DNA of 64,000 nt. It comes from Phycisphaerae bacterium (GTDB lineage: Bacteria; Chloroflexota; Anaerolineae; 4572-78; J111). Numbering within the stretch: position 1 is the stretch's first letter; every line of letters starts with the position of its first letter. This document shows positions 51,498 to 61,600 of the stretch, in pieces. The DNA lies in NCBI GenBank assembly GCA_028285035.1, contig JANQQF010000003.1, positions 1 through 64,000 of the forward strand, written 5' to 3'. A model generated the notes under the pieces. That model did no database searches, was not told where the DNA came from, and saw only the letters and a list, made by a program, of their open reading frames with translations. The translations under genes and the position numbers were made by a program.

Positions 51498-51519
51498 CAT
51501 ATAGGCAATTGTCTATATG
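51498..51519. promoter_or_regulatory. Operator-like inverted repeat, site 1
   Basis: CATATAG, 8-nt spacer, CTATATG, 20 bp before the DUF6428-like start. The spacer GCAATTGT is itself nearly palindromic. Identical arms and spacing occur at site 2 (51599). Confidence 0.6.
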
Positions 51520-51598
51520 AGTAATTAAAAAAATATTTTGATAAAATTTTGATGTATTGATACCTATTCCGCAAGAATATTTTGAAATAAGCATCACA

Positions 51599-51620
51599 CA
51601 TATAGAAGTATATCTATATG
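51599..51620. promoter_or_regulatory. Operator-like inverted repeat, site 2
   Basis: CATATAG, 8-nt spacer AAGTATAT, CTATATG; the same arms and spacing as site 1, 101 bp away. ArsR/SmtB-family operators have this general form of AT-rich inverted repeat. Confidence 0.6.
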
Positions 51621-51742
51621 TATTTATTTTGTCAAGCCCCAAAATAAGCCGAGTCACAAAATCCGTTCTCTGTATGAAAAATGTAATTTCCATAGAAGTA
51701 GATCATTGTAGTTAACACCCTGATAATTAAGCCAAAAATAGA

Positions 51743-51758
51743 TTACAAGTGATTGCAA
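51743..51758. promoter_or_regulatory. Operator-like site upstream of the -35 box
   Basis: TTACAA-GTGA-TTGCAA; one mismatch from a perfect repeat. Same pattern as the site at 51792. Spaced 49 bp from it. Confidence 0.6.
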
Positions 51759-51762
51759 TCTA

Positions 51763-51791
51763 TTGACAAACACCTCTTCTCATTCTATAAT
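51763..51791 (+). promoter_or_regulatory. Consensus sigma-70 promoter of the transporter operon
   Basis: TTGACA (51763-51768), 17-bp spacer, TATAAT (51786-51791): a perfect match to the consensus boxes. It serves the gene at 51843, 52 bp downstream of the -10 box. Confidence 0.85.
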
Positions 51792-51807
51792 TTACAATTG
51801 TTTGTAA
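51792..51807. promoter_or_regulatory. Operator-like site over the transcription start
   Basis: TTACAA-TTGT-TTGTAA, a perfect inverted repeat placed directly after the -10 box. A repressor bound here would block initiation; the TetR-family protein at 55200 is the obvious candidate. Confidence 0.65.
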
Positions 51808-51842
51808 TTTATTTTCTTGAAGTTTATACAGATAGGATAAAA

Positions 51843-52700
51843 ATGAAAGTATCTTCGGTAACCCCAAACATCTCGATAAAAAGTCTGTTCTTTCGCTTCA
51901 AATGGAAAGTCACCCTCACCTTCGCGCTTGTTCTTTTTGAAACGTTACTCAATCTGCTCTTTCCGTTGTTTATTGGATTAGCAATTAACGGTCTCCTAAA
52001 TCGGCGCTATGAAAACCTGATGTGGTTGGCGGCTTTAGGCGTATTGACCTTAGTCATTGGCAGTGCAAGAAGGTTTTACGATACAAGAGCATATGCCGGG
52101 ATGTATCAAATAATCTCGAACGAAATGGTTGTGCGGGAGCAACGCAAGGACAGTCCAATCTCTAGAATTAGTGCCCGGACGACTCTTCTAACTGAGTTTG
52201 TAGAGTTTCTGGAGAACTCGGTCCCAATGATTACTGGAAACTTCATAGGCGTGTTTGGGGTATTAATTCTAATTTTCTCCTTAAACAGGAATGTCTTTTG
52301 GGCTTGTCTCGCAATATTTGTCTTGATTATTGTTGTTTATGGGCTTAGTGGGAAGAAAAATTTTCAATTGAATGAAAAGTATAACAACCAGCTTGAAAAG
52401 CAGGTGGAGGCTTTATCGAGCAAGGATAACAGCACGATACAACAACATTTTAGAAGTCTTATGCGATGGAACATAAAGTTATCTGATCTAGAGACTCTCA
52501 ATTATTCAGTGATTTGGCTAGGCTTGATTGGATTACTCACCTATGCGCCTGTCGCAGTAATTAATAGTGGTGTTGTCAGCTACGGTCTCATTTTTTCTAT
52601 ATTGATGTATGTCTTCACATATATCGAGAGTGTCGCCACATTACCCTTATTTATTCAACAGATTATTCGATTACAAGAAATCTCAAGCCGACTTAGCTAG
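51843..52700 (+). CDS. ABC transporter six-helix membrane domain protein without ATPase
   Basis: 285 residues from ATG 51843 (AGGATAAA before it); upstream codons in the same frame overlap the promoter. It has about five or six membrane helices (LTFALVLFETLLNLLFPLFIG, LMWLAALGVLTLVIGSARRF, GNFIGVFGVLILIF) typical of the exporter membrane-domain family found as stand-alone proteins (ABC_membrane_3 type). No Walker motifs are encoded, and the chain ends normally, so it is not simply truncated. The next gene encodes an FtsX permease, 29 nt on. It would need an ATPase from elsewhere, or act in a non-transport role. Confidence 0.8.
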   Translation: MKVSSVTPNISIKSLFFRFKWKVTLTFALVLFETLLNLLFPLFIGLAINGLLNRRYENLMWLAALGVLTLVIGSARRFYDTRAYAGMYQIISNEMVVREQRKDSPISRISARTTLLTEFVEFLENSVPMITGNFIGVFGVLILIFSLNRNVFWACLAIFVLIIVVYGLSGKKNFQLNEKYNNQLEKQVEALSSKDNSTIQQHFRSLMRWNIKLSDLETLNYSVIWLGLIGLLTYAPVAVINSGVVSYGLIFSILMYVFTYIESVATLPLFIQQIIRLQEISSRLS

Positions 52701-52729
52701 AGCTAGTTCATCGAACCTAGGAGAAACGA

Positions 52730-55135
52730 ATGAGCGTTATTTGGTATAAAACGTGGTCAGATTTGTTTGACAATAAAATTCGGACCTTGTTAGCCGTATT
52801 GAGCATTACCGCTGGTGTGTTTGCCATCGGGGTAACGTTTGGGATGACTGATCAGTTGCTATCAGGGTTAGATGCTTCTCATCGAGCCAGTGCACCGGCT
52901 CATATTTCAATATATCTCACTGATTACATTGACGATGTTATGGTTAACCGCCTAAAAAACATAGATGGTGTGAAAGATATTGAGTTGAGCAACCATCTGT
53001 CCCCGATACAATATAAAACTCACCCAGATCAAGCTTGGCAAAATGGAGAGATCATTATCCGAGAGGATTATGAGACGCAAACGTATGATCAGCTCAACCT
53101 GCAAAGCGGTGAATGGCCAGACCGACACCAAATTGGCATTGAGCGTCTTTCCGGCGAATTTTATAACATCGCGATTAATGATACGGTTATCTTTAAGGTT
53201 GGCGAGCGGACGAGGGAGCGTCAGATCAATGGCAGTATCCAGGACAAGCTTAGTTTACCACCTCTGTTTGGTGGAAGCGCTGTTTTTTTCATGCACAACA
53301 AAGACGGCGAAATATTTTATGTGCCCAAAGGTGAGTACAACCAGCTGCTGGTACAGGTCACACCTTATAGCCCTGCTTTGGCTAAACAAGTTGCTTCAAC
53401 AATTAAAGATCGATTGAGTCAAGAGAAAGCACAGGTGGCTTTCTCAATCTTCAAAGACCCGCAAAAGCATTGGGGGCGTCCGGCGGTGAAAGGGCTTAAT
53501 CGAGTGTTGCAAATTATGTCCATCGTCTCATTGGCGGCCAGTGTTGTTCTAGTTTTTAATACCGTAACCGCTATCATTACCCAACAAACCAACCAAATCG
53601 GCATTCTCAAAGCGATTGGTGGGAGCCAAGGCAAGATTGCCCAGGTGTATCTTGCCCTTATCCTGGCTTACGGAGTGTTAGCGTTACTCATTGCGCTTCC
53701 GTTAGGAGCTTGGCTATCTTTTTTTGTGACTCAATACATGCTCAGCCTGTTCAACATTGACTACAACACTTTCCGCTTCTCTGGCACTACATTTTTGTGG
53801 CAAGGTGTAGCGGCTTTGACTGTGCCGTTGATGGCAGGCCTTTGGCCAATTTTAAGTGGCACAGCGATTACGGTACGTGAGGCCATCGCCAGTTATGGGT
53901 TAGGTGGGAATTCAAAGAATGATTTTTTGGATATGTTTATGGGGTGGTTTGGTCAGAAACTGTTGTCAGGGCCGTATGCCTTAGCACTGGCCAATACCTT
54001 TCGGCAGCGACAACGTTTATTATTAACGCAGGGAGTATTAACACTTGCCGGAGTTATGTTTTTAGTGATCCTGAGTTTATCTTCTTCAGTCAATTTCACC
54101 TTAGATAATATCTTTTCCAACCATCGTTACGATTTTGTCGCAGGGTTTGGCCAGGAGCGGGTTGAAGCGTTAGTAGCGCTTGCACAACAACATCCTGGGG
54201 TGAAATCAGTTGAAGTTTGGGCCTCGTATGAAGGCACTGTCCTCAAAGAAAATCAAGATCGTCGCGAAGCAGGGGTTGGGATAGAACTGGTTGGTATCCC
54301 GAACGGGACGGATAGCTTCCGACCATCAAGAATAGTGGCTGGTCGTTGGCTGTCTCCTGAGGATGACACAGGTATTGTTGTAAACAAGGATTTAGCGGAT
54401 GCCAATGACATTCAGCTTGGTGATTTGCTCACGCTTGATTTATCCCCGCTCAGAGATAGAAAGTGGATTGTGATTGGGCTATATAAAGAGGTGTTCAATG
54501 AGGAGGGAGTCACCTCAGAGATTTACGCAAACCTGGACGCTGTCTTTCAGAAAACCAACCAATACAATCAAGGTAATCAAATCCGGGTCTTGACCCAACA
54601 ACGGAATCAAACATTTGTATCTGAAGTGATGACAGATTTAAGGCAGCGTTATGAACAGCGCAAGATTAAAGTGTATAGCTTGGACTCACTCACCAAAATC
54701 AGACAGGATGCAGAGAATCAATTTATCATTGTTCTCCAAATGCTTGGTTTTTTGGCTGCTGTTGTCACCCTCGTGGGTGGCATTGGGCTGATGGGGGCTA
54801 TTTCAATTAGCGTTATCGAACGGACTCGTGAGATCGGTGTTATGCGAGCGACAGGCGCTCAAACCAGGACGATTATGGGGATGTTTATCCTGGAAGGCGT
54901 CGTCCAAGGTCTGCTGAGTTGGTTGATTGCGATCCCAATATCATTTGTCCTCGCCAAACCGTTGGCAAATATGCTTGGCACTGTTATGTTTGAGGCTAAC
55001 TTGGATTATCAATATAATAGCGGGGCCATTTCGGTGTGGCTTATCATAATTTTGATAATCTCAATTATCGCTACGATTTTACCAGCTCGTCGAGCGACCC
55101 AGGTTAGTGTTAGAGAGAGTTTGGCCTATGATTAA
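52730..55135 (+). CDS. FtsX/MacB-family ABC transporter permease (double module), second copy
   Basis: 801 residues with the same double-module plan as the protein at 31967-34399: helix near the N-terminus (TLLAVLSITAGVFAIGVTFG), periplasmic domain, FtsX bundle (VVLVFNTVTAIITQQTNQIG), second helix (LLLTQGVLTLAGVMFLVILS), second periplasmic domain and final bundle (TLVGGIGLMGAISISVIERT). A GGAGAAACG ribosome-binding site precedes ATG 52730. No LolD-type ATPase lies in this operon, so it may use an ATPase made elsewhere, perhaps the cNMP-domain ATPase of the 36-kb operon (inference). Confidence 0.9.
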   Translation: MSVIWYKTWSDLFDNKIRTLLAVLSITAGVFAIGVTFGMTDQLLSGLDASHRASAPAHISIYLTDYIDDVMVNRLKNIDGVKDIELSNHLSPIQYKTHPDQAWQNGEIIIREDYETQTYDQLNLQSGEWPDRHQIGIERLSGEFYNIAINDTVIFKVGERTRERQINGSIQDKLSLPPLFGGSAVFFMHNKDGEIFYVPKGEYNQLLVQVTPYSPALAKQVASTIKDRLSQEKAQVAFSIFKDPQKHWGRPAVKGLNRVLQIMSIVSLAASVVLVFNTVTAIITQQTNQIGILKAIGGSQGKIAQVYLALILAYGVLALLIALPLGAWLSFFVTQYMLSLFNIDYNTFRFSGTTFLWQGVAALTVPLMAGLWPILSGTAITVREAIASYGLGGNSKNDFLDMFMGWFGQKLLSGPYALALANTFRQRQRLLLTQGVLTLAGVMFLVILSLSSSVNFTLDNIFSNHRYDFVAGFGQERVEALVALAQQHPGVKSVEVWASYEGTVLKENQDRREAGVGIELVGIPNGTDSFRPSRIVAGRWLSPEDDTGIVVNKDLADANDIQLGDLLTLDLSPLRDRKWIVIGLYKEVFNEEGVTSEIYANLDAVFQKTNQYNQGNQIRVLTQQRNQTFVSEVMTDLRQRYEQRKIKVYSLDSLTKIRQDAENQFIIVLQMLGFLAAVVTLVGGIGLMGAISISVIERTREIGVMRATGAQTRTIMGMFILEGVVQGLLSWLIAIPISFVLAKPLANMLGTVMFEANLDYQYNSGAISVWLIIILIISIIATILPARRATQVSVRESLAYD

Positions 55136-55199
55136 CCGAGTGTTTTATCAAGCTCGTTAGAGAAGGCAATGACGATTGTGATATCAACGGAGATGACAT

Positions 55200-55784
55200 A
55201 TGGGGCGTAAAAGTTTAGCCAATGAACGGAGTAACCAAATCCTCGATGCTTTTGAACACTGTATTAGTGAGTACGGGCTTCAGGGGGCGACCTTACAACG
55301 TACAGCTGAACAAGCTGAGATAAATATTGGGATGATTCACCACTATATTGGGACACGTGATGATCTCTTGAAGGCAATGGTTAATCGTTTTATTGAAAAA
55401 ACGCAACAAGAAATCGAAGCCTTTATTGAAGTGACTCCGGCGGATTTACGCCTCCCTTATTTGTTTCACCACTTATTTGAAGAAGATGAAGATATTGAAA
55501 CAGCTCGCATTATGAATGAGCTATTTATCGCGAGTAATCATAACGAGTTTGTCCGAGGGCTGCTTCAGGAAATCCATCAGTTTTATGAAGATTTTATCGC
55601 TACTGAAATCGATCGAACCTACCCACATTTAGGTGCTGCTTCTTGCCAAGACCTTGGCTTTGCCTTGTTGTCATTAGCCTATGGGGCTGGCCTTCTAGGT
55701 GAAATCGGTCTTGAGCGTCGGCAAAAATCAATATCACAATTTGCCGATCTACTTCTACAAACTGCTGCCAATCAACCTAAATAA
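55200..55784 (+). CDS. TetR-family transcriptional regulator
   Basis: 194 residues. The N-terminal helix-turn-helix is clear (NQILDAFEHCISEYGLQGAT, TAEQAEINIGMIHHYIGTRD); the rest is a helical ligand-binding domain. GGAGATGAC precedes the ATG. Being last in the operon, it is likely to autoregulate the operon through the inverted repeats at 51743 and 51792; inducing ligand unknown. Its stop codon overlaps the convergent LuxR gene end by 8 bp. Confidence 0.87.
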   Translation: MGRKSLANERSNQILDAFEHCISEYGLQGATLQRTAEQAEINIGMIHHYIGTRDDLLKAMVNRFIEKTQQEIEAFIEVTPADLRLPYLFHHLFEEDEDIETARIMNELFIASNHNEFVRGLLQEIHQFYEDFIATEIDRTYPHLGAASCQDLGFALLSLAYGAGLLGEIGLERRQKSISQFADLLLQTAANQPK

Positions 55785-58434
55785 GACCCAATCGCCGCGC
55801 TTGTAACGTCGCTTCAGTGCGATTACGCACATTGAGCTTACCGAAGATGTTGTTCGTGTGCCGAGCGACTGTCCCAGTCGCAATAATCATCCGCTCGGCA
55901 ATTTGAGGGTTGGATAGCCCTTGGCCAATGAGCTGTAGAATTTCGATCTCGCGTTCGGTCAGTGGGTCGATCAGGGGCTGAATGGTCACACCAACAGGCA
56001 GGAAGGCAGCCTGAATGCTACCGATAAAGGAGTCAACATCACCCTCACGAGCCAGTTCACGAAGTAAGGGGGCGATGTCAACCGCCTGCTCGACAAAAAC
56101 TCGTAGATAGCCACCAGGGCGAGCGAGTTCAATGGCGGTACGCAAATAATCAAGTGCTGCCACTGCTTCCCCCAATCGCTGGCTTGCGCTGGTCTGCAAG
56201 ACTGCCCCAGTGAGACGATGCTCACGCCAACCATTGTCTTTGGCCTCACCCACACAAGTCGCTAATCGGTCGAGAGCCAAAGTGGGGTCACGATGCATCA
56301 GCCAACGGGCATAGGTGTGTTGAAAGGTTTGAAGTTGCAGCCGAGATATGTTAGATAGGTCCTCACGTTCGAAATCTGCAACCCAGCCAGCAGCCTCATC
56401 AGGCTTACCTTGCAATAGATAAAGGTGAGCGCGAAGACCTGCTGTTTGGAAACGTACCCGTGGGTTAGGATGTCGAGCGACGAGTGCTTCAATTTGATCA
56501 AGCAACTCCAAGGCATCTTCCCAAGCCCCCTGAGCCTGACGAATACGGGCCAGCATCTCAAGATCGTGGCGGGTGACACTAACGGCTTTACCAACAGCCC
56601 GATTGATGGCGATACTGCGCTGAACATAGTCAAAGGCGTCATTGAGCTGATTGCGCTTAAACTTCAACGATCCATAACTACTCCAGGCAAAATCGAGTAA
56701 CGGGTTCGAGAGGAATTGCTCTGAGGGCATACTACTCATAATTTCTTGGTAAATACGCTCGGCTGCATAGAGATCCCCCTGGATCATATGCGCTTCAGCT
56801 AAATCACCACTAGCATACACCCAAAAGGCTAAATTGGTGTGTGGGCTCAGATACTCCCGCGCTTGCTTCAGCGCTTCGATAGCGATCGTGGCATTTCCCT
56901 TAAGCCGATGGGCAAAGCCTTGTACTTGGAGAATCATTCCTTGTATGGCTTGGTTCTCCAAATCCGAAATATTGATCGAAGACAACTTGGTGATGACCTC
57001 GTCGAAGTTCCCTCGATAAAGCTCAAGTTCAGCTTCCAAGGCAATCAGCTCACTTCGGATTTCCGAGTCATCCAAATGATCAGCCAGCAGCGGGCGCAGC
57101 CTCTGCAAGTACCGATCCAATTCCTCAAAGCCAGCCACATAGGCCGTTACCCACGCCAAAGTTAATGCCGTTTTGGGATAGGCAACTTGAGACTGTTCAG
57201 GCAGACGCTGAAACCAGCCAAACAGGCTGGTAGCTCGGCCATAACGCCACATATAATCATTGGCCTGCTCAGCCAGTAGTTGAGCCACCTCATCATATTG
57301 TGCTGCTTCAAGACCATGCTCAATGGCCTCATCAATTAGCCCTGCTTTACGAAGCCAATTGAAAGCTCGGATGTGATACCCTCGATATTGTTCAGGCTGA
57401 TTTGCCGCCAACTGCTGGCGCAAATAGTTAGATAACAAGGCGTGGTAACGATACCAGCCACCCTGGGTGTCGAGAGGAATAATAAACAGATTACGCGATT
57501 CTAATTCGTCAAGTAGTCTCTGGCTGTCATCTCGCTCGGCTACCGCGTTACATAGGTTTACATTGAAGCGATCAAGAATCGCCGTTGCCATCAAAAAGGC
57601 TTGCAACTCGTCAGATTGTTGTTTGAGCACCTCGTCGGTTAAATACGCAATTAGGTAACGATCTTGACTAGAAAATCGGGCCAGCTTTGTTTCGACATCA
57701 CCCGGCCCTTGCAAGGATAAGGCCATCAACTGCAAGGCCCCAATCCAGCCCTCAGTTTGGGCGGTCACCCGAACGATGTCCTCGTCTGTCAAGGTCAGCT
57801 TTACCCCATCCCGCAAAAATTGTCCCACTTCGGCCACGGTAAATTGCAACGTGGGGGCATCAATCAAATTGAGTTGACCGCGCACCCGCCAACGGGCTAT
57901 CGGCATCTGCGGTAATTCACGGCTGGTGATGAGGGTGTGAACGTGAGGGGGGACGTGCTCAATCCAGTATTGGACCATACCCCGCACGATATCGTTCTCG
58001 ATGACGTGCCAATCATCAAGCACTAAAGCGAGTGGGGCGGGCTGTTGGGCTAATTCATTAATCAACTGATTGAGTAGACTGTGAGCCTCGTTTGACTGTA
58101 GGCTGATTTGTCCGGCAGCCAAGAGGTCAGACACATCCTGCCCAAAATCTGGATAAATTTGTTGCCAAGCTGCAATGAAATAATTAAGAAAAAGGGCAGG
58201 GTCATTGTCATACGCCTCTACGGTGAACCAAGCCACCGCGAAGTTTGAGGATGGCTCTTGCTGGCTAGTCACCCACGCCACCGCCAAGGTCGTTTTTCCA
58301 TAGCCCGCCGGGGCGTGAATCAGGTTGAGCTTTCCGTGCATCCCCACATCCAATTGATCAAGCAGGCGTTGTCGTACGATGTAGGTATGCGGCAGTCTTG
58401 GGGGAACTAATTTTGTTAGTAGCAACGGGGCCAT
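55777..58434 (-). CDS. MalT-like LuxR-family transcriptional regulator
   Basis: 885 residues. N-terminal signal-transducing ATPase (STAND) domain with Walker A APAGYGKTT and Walker B-like LALVLDDWHVI; middle TPR-like repeats (residues ~400-800); C-terminal LuxR helix-turn-helix (PLTEREIEILQLIGQGLSNP, VARHTNNIFGKLNVRNRTEA). MalT-type activators self-assemble on ATP and inducer binding. Such proteins are numerous in Chloroflexota, and most are not maltose-related. It is transcribed divergently from another large regulator with 170 bp between. Confidence 0.93.
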   Translation of the reverse strand: MAPLLLTKLVPPRLPHTYIVRQRLLDQLDVGMHGKLNLIHAPAGYGKTTLAVAWVTSQQEPSSNFAVAWFTVEAYDNDPALFLNYFIAAWQQIYPDFGQDVSDLLAAGQISLQSNEAHSLLNQLINELAQQPAPLALVLDDWHVIENDIVRGMVQYWIEHVPPHVHTLITSRELPQMPIARWRVRGQLNLIDAPTLQFTVAEVGQFLRDGVKLTLTDEDIVRVTAQTEGWIGALQLMALSLQGPGDVETKLARFSSQDRYLIAYLTDEVLKQQSDELQAFLMATAILDRFNVNLCNAVAERDDSQRLLDELESRNLFIIPLDTQGGWYRYHALLSNYLRQQLAANQPEQYRGYHIRAFNWLRKAGLIDEAIEHGLEAAQYDEVAQLLAEQANDYMWRYGRATSLFGWFQRLPEQSQVAYPKTALTLAWVTAYVAGFEELDRYLQRLRPLLADHLDDSEIRSELIALEAELELYRGNFDEVITKLSSINISDLENQAIQGMILQVQGFAHRLKGNATIAIEALKQAREYLSPHTNLAFWVYASGDLAEAHMIQGDLYAAERIYQEIMSSMPSEQFLSNPLLDFAWSSYGSLKFKRNQLNDAFDYVQRSIAINRAVGKAVSVTRHDLEMLARIRQAQGAWEDALELLDQIEALVARHPNPRVRFQTAGLRAHLYLLQGKPDEAAGWVADFEREDLSNISRLQLQTFQHTYARWLMHRDPTLALDRLATCVGEAKDNGWREHRLTGAVLQTSASQRLGEAVAALDYLRTAIELARPGGYLRVFVEQAVDIAPLLRELAREGDVDSFIGSIQAAFLPVGVTIQPLIDPLTEREIEILQLIGQGLSNPQIAERMIIATGTVARHTNNIFGKLNVRNRTEATLQARRLGLI

Positions 58435-58604
58435 AGGATTAACAAGATAAATTGATCATAAATAGTTGGCGGCTAAGGATAACATGAATGACCCTAAGAT
58501 GAAAGCACAAAAGGGACGCTGTCTTTCGCTTACAGATGCAGATATTTGTGTTATACTGGCGAGAAGTTTTGCAAGTGCTCTTGGTGAGCGTAAGAGAGAG
58601 AAGC

Positions 58605-61600
58605 ATGTCCCAGCATATCCATATGACCACCTTGCAAATTTATCTATTGGGAAAATTTCAAATTCTATCCAATGGCGAGATTATTCCCCCTGATGCCTTT
58701 GTGACAAAAAAGGCTATCCTTCTCCTTAAAATTTTGCTGACCCGATATCCCCATCCAACAAACAAAGACCAGTTGCTGGAATGGCTTTGGCCAAATGTCG
58801 GGCCAGAGGTTGGCGCAAAGAGCTTACGGGCGGCAACGAGCCGCCTGCGACGCGCTCTGGAACCGAACTTACCCCGTTATGCCTCTTCGAGTTTTATCCA
58901 TGTCTCTGGAGGTCGTTATCATTTCCAGCCTAGTGTGGAGACTTGGCTTGATGTGGTGGCATTTGAAACCTTAGCCAAAGAAGGGCAAGTCCGCGCCGAG
59001 CAAAGCCATTGGCTTGAGGCCATAAAAGCTTTTCAGGCGGCACGTCACCACTATCAAGGGGATTATCTCGCCGAAGATCGCTACATGGATTGGGCCATTG
59101 CAGAGCGGGAACGGTTGCGAGAAGTATATCTGAATATCACCAGCCATTTAGCTGACATCTCTGCCCAGCAGCGACAGTATCAAGAGGCAATCACCTTATG
59201 CCAAGAGGTTTTAGCCGCCGATCAGCTCCGTGAAAGTGTGTGGCGACAGTTGATGCGTTATCATTTCTATGCGGGCAATCCGGCTCTGGCTTTACAAGCG
59301 TATCAGACTTGCAAACAAACCTTGCACCAAGAATTGGCCATAGCGCCAGATACTGAAACCACGAACCTACAGATTGAGATACAGCAATCCCAACAAGGTG
59401 AGCAATTCCTGTCCGCCACTCATTTGGGAACATCTCACTTAAACCGTCAGCCAAGGTTGCCTGTGATTCTTGGACGAATGCCCTTTGTTGGCCGCCGAGA
59501 TGAGTTTGAGTGGCTACATCGTCAGCTTACCGAAGTAGGTCAAGGGCACCCCCGGCTCGTTTTGATTGAGGGGGAAGCGGGGATTGGCAAAACCCGACTA
59601 GCTGAAGAGAGTCTAGCCTATGCTCAACAACACGGGTTTACCATTCTGACCAGTCGTGGACGAGAGAGATCTGCGGATCAGCCCTATCAAGCAATTCGAG
59701 AAGCTTTGTTAGAGGTCATTACGCCTGACCTTCTAGCGACTAAATCAGTTGATGCCACTTGGTTGGCTGCCGTTGCAGAGATTATTCCTGACCTAAGTCG
59801 AAAATCTTCTAACTTGCCCGATTTACCGACCCTCGCTCCAGAGCAGGAAAAGCAACGATTATTCAAAGCCTTGACCCAGATTTTGTTGGCCCAAATTACA
59901 TCAACGGGGCTTATCCTCCTTTTTGATGACCTTCAGTGGGTCGATAGTGCCACGCTGGAATTTTTGACCTTTTTTATTAACTTGCTCGATCATCAGCCCA
60001 TTCTTTTCCTTTACACAGTCCGATCAGAAGAGATCAACCCTATCGACTCTGAGCAAAGTCTGGCCCGGTTTCTGTGGGAATTAAAGCGAGTAAATAAATT
60101 GCATCGAATAGCTCTCACATCGCTATCTCAGAAGGCAGTGACCACCTTGTGGCAAGCAATGTCAGGTCTGTCGGCCGAAAGTGAACTTGATCAAAAACTG
60201 TACCACGAAACGGCTGGACACCCTCTCTATTTGCAAGCGACATTACAGGCCCTTTTTGAGGAAGGGGAGGTAGTGGTCAATGATACAGGAACTTGGCAGC
60301 TACAGAGCCAGGGGAGACTAGCTCCTGAGGTCCTTACGCCAAGGACCGTGAAGCAGATGATCGGTCGTAGGCTTGACCGACTCGCTCCAGATTCGCGCCA
60401 AGTGTTAGAAACAGCAGCAGTGTTGGGACGCAGTTTTTCCTGGACGATCTTACGTCAAATGCGCCGCCAACGTTGGGATGTCATGTTTGATACTTTAGAA
60501 CATCTAACTGAGGGACTCTTCATTCAAGAACAGACCCAAGATCAATATAGCTTTAATCACGACAAGATTCAGGAGGTGGTGTATGACACGATCCCTGCGG
60601 AACGAAGACGTTGGTTACATCGCAAGGCAGGGGAAGCATTAGAGGGTGACTCGACTGACCAGCTCGATGAGATGTTAGGTACTCTCGCCTATCATTTTTC
60701 TAAGGCCGCCGAATACCCAAAGGCATTTAAGTATTGGCGTCAGGCAGGTCGTTACGCGACGCGTATCTATGCCCACACTGAAGCGATGAAAAATTGTCAG
60801 GCAGCCTTGGCTCTGGTCGAGCAAAATCAGTTTCAGCCACCAGCCGAGTCTCTGGCTGACCTGTATGAGCAATTAGCTCGGTTGTATGAAGCATTGGGAC
60901 AATATTCTGAGGCGATGGTCCAAGTTAATCTGGCCCTCCAACACACTCGTCTGCCAGCCGTACAAGTTCGCTTAAAATACAGATTGGTTCATTATCATGA
61001 TCGTCTTGGGCAGGCTAATCGACGAGAGTTGCTGGAAGAATTGGTGACCGAAATCAATCAATTTGGCACTGATCAAATCGGGCATTTAGAGTCAGCTCGG
61101 GTTTATGCACGCTGGGCCATAATTGGGAGTTACTATGGCCCCGAGGTATCAGCTCGTTATGCCGCCCTGACCGAACAAGCTTTGTTAGCGTATCGTCCCA
61201 CAATATTTTCTGAACCCACCCAACTGGCGTGGGCTGAATTTGATGTGGCCCATACCGCTCTAATCAGCTTGGGGGAAATGTGGCTTTATTGGGGGCGTTT
61301 TCCAGAGGCGTTGGATATTCTGGAAAAATCACTGCTACTAGCCAAACGGCAAGAGAATGATTCCGCGATTGGTTTTTCCTGTAATAACACCGGAGATGTT
61401 CTATGCGCCCAAGGTAAATTTTCTGAGGCCCGCCCTTGGTATCCTCGGGCAGCGGCAGCTTGGGAGACAGCGGGGCAACAGTGGCTACAAATGGTCGCCC
61501 ATGGGCAACACGGGCTGAGTTGGGCTGCTGAAGATCAGTGGGCGAATGCTGTAACCAGCCTGCACCAAGCTCGGGCCATTGGCGAGTCGGTTGAGCCAAC

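Noticed and set aside
51843..52700. Truncated ABC exporter that lost its ATPase domain
   Set aside because: The chain ends normally, a family of stand-alone membrane-domain proteins exists, and no ATPase remnant is seen in the 29-bp gap after it.
55777..58434. Maltose regulon activator MalT
   Set aside because: Only the architecture agrees; no maltose genes are nearby, and this phylum has many such regulators.
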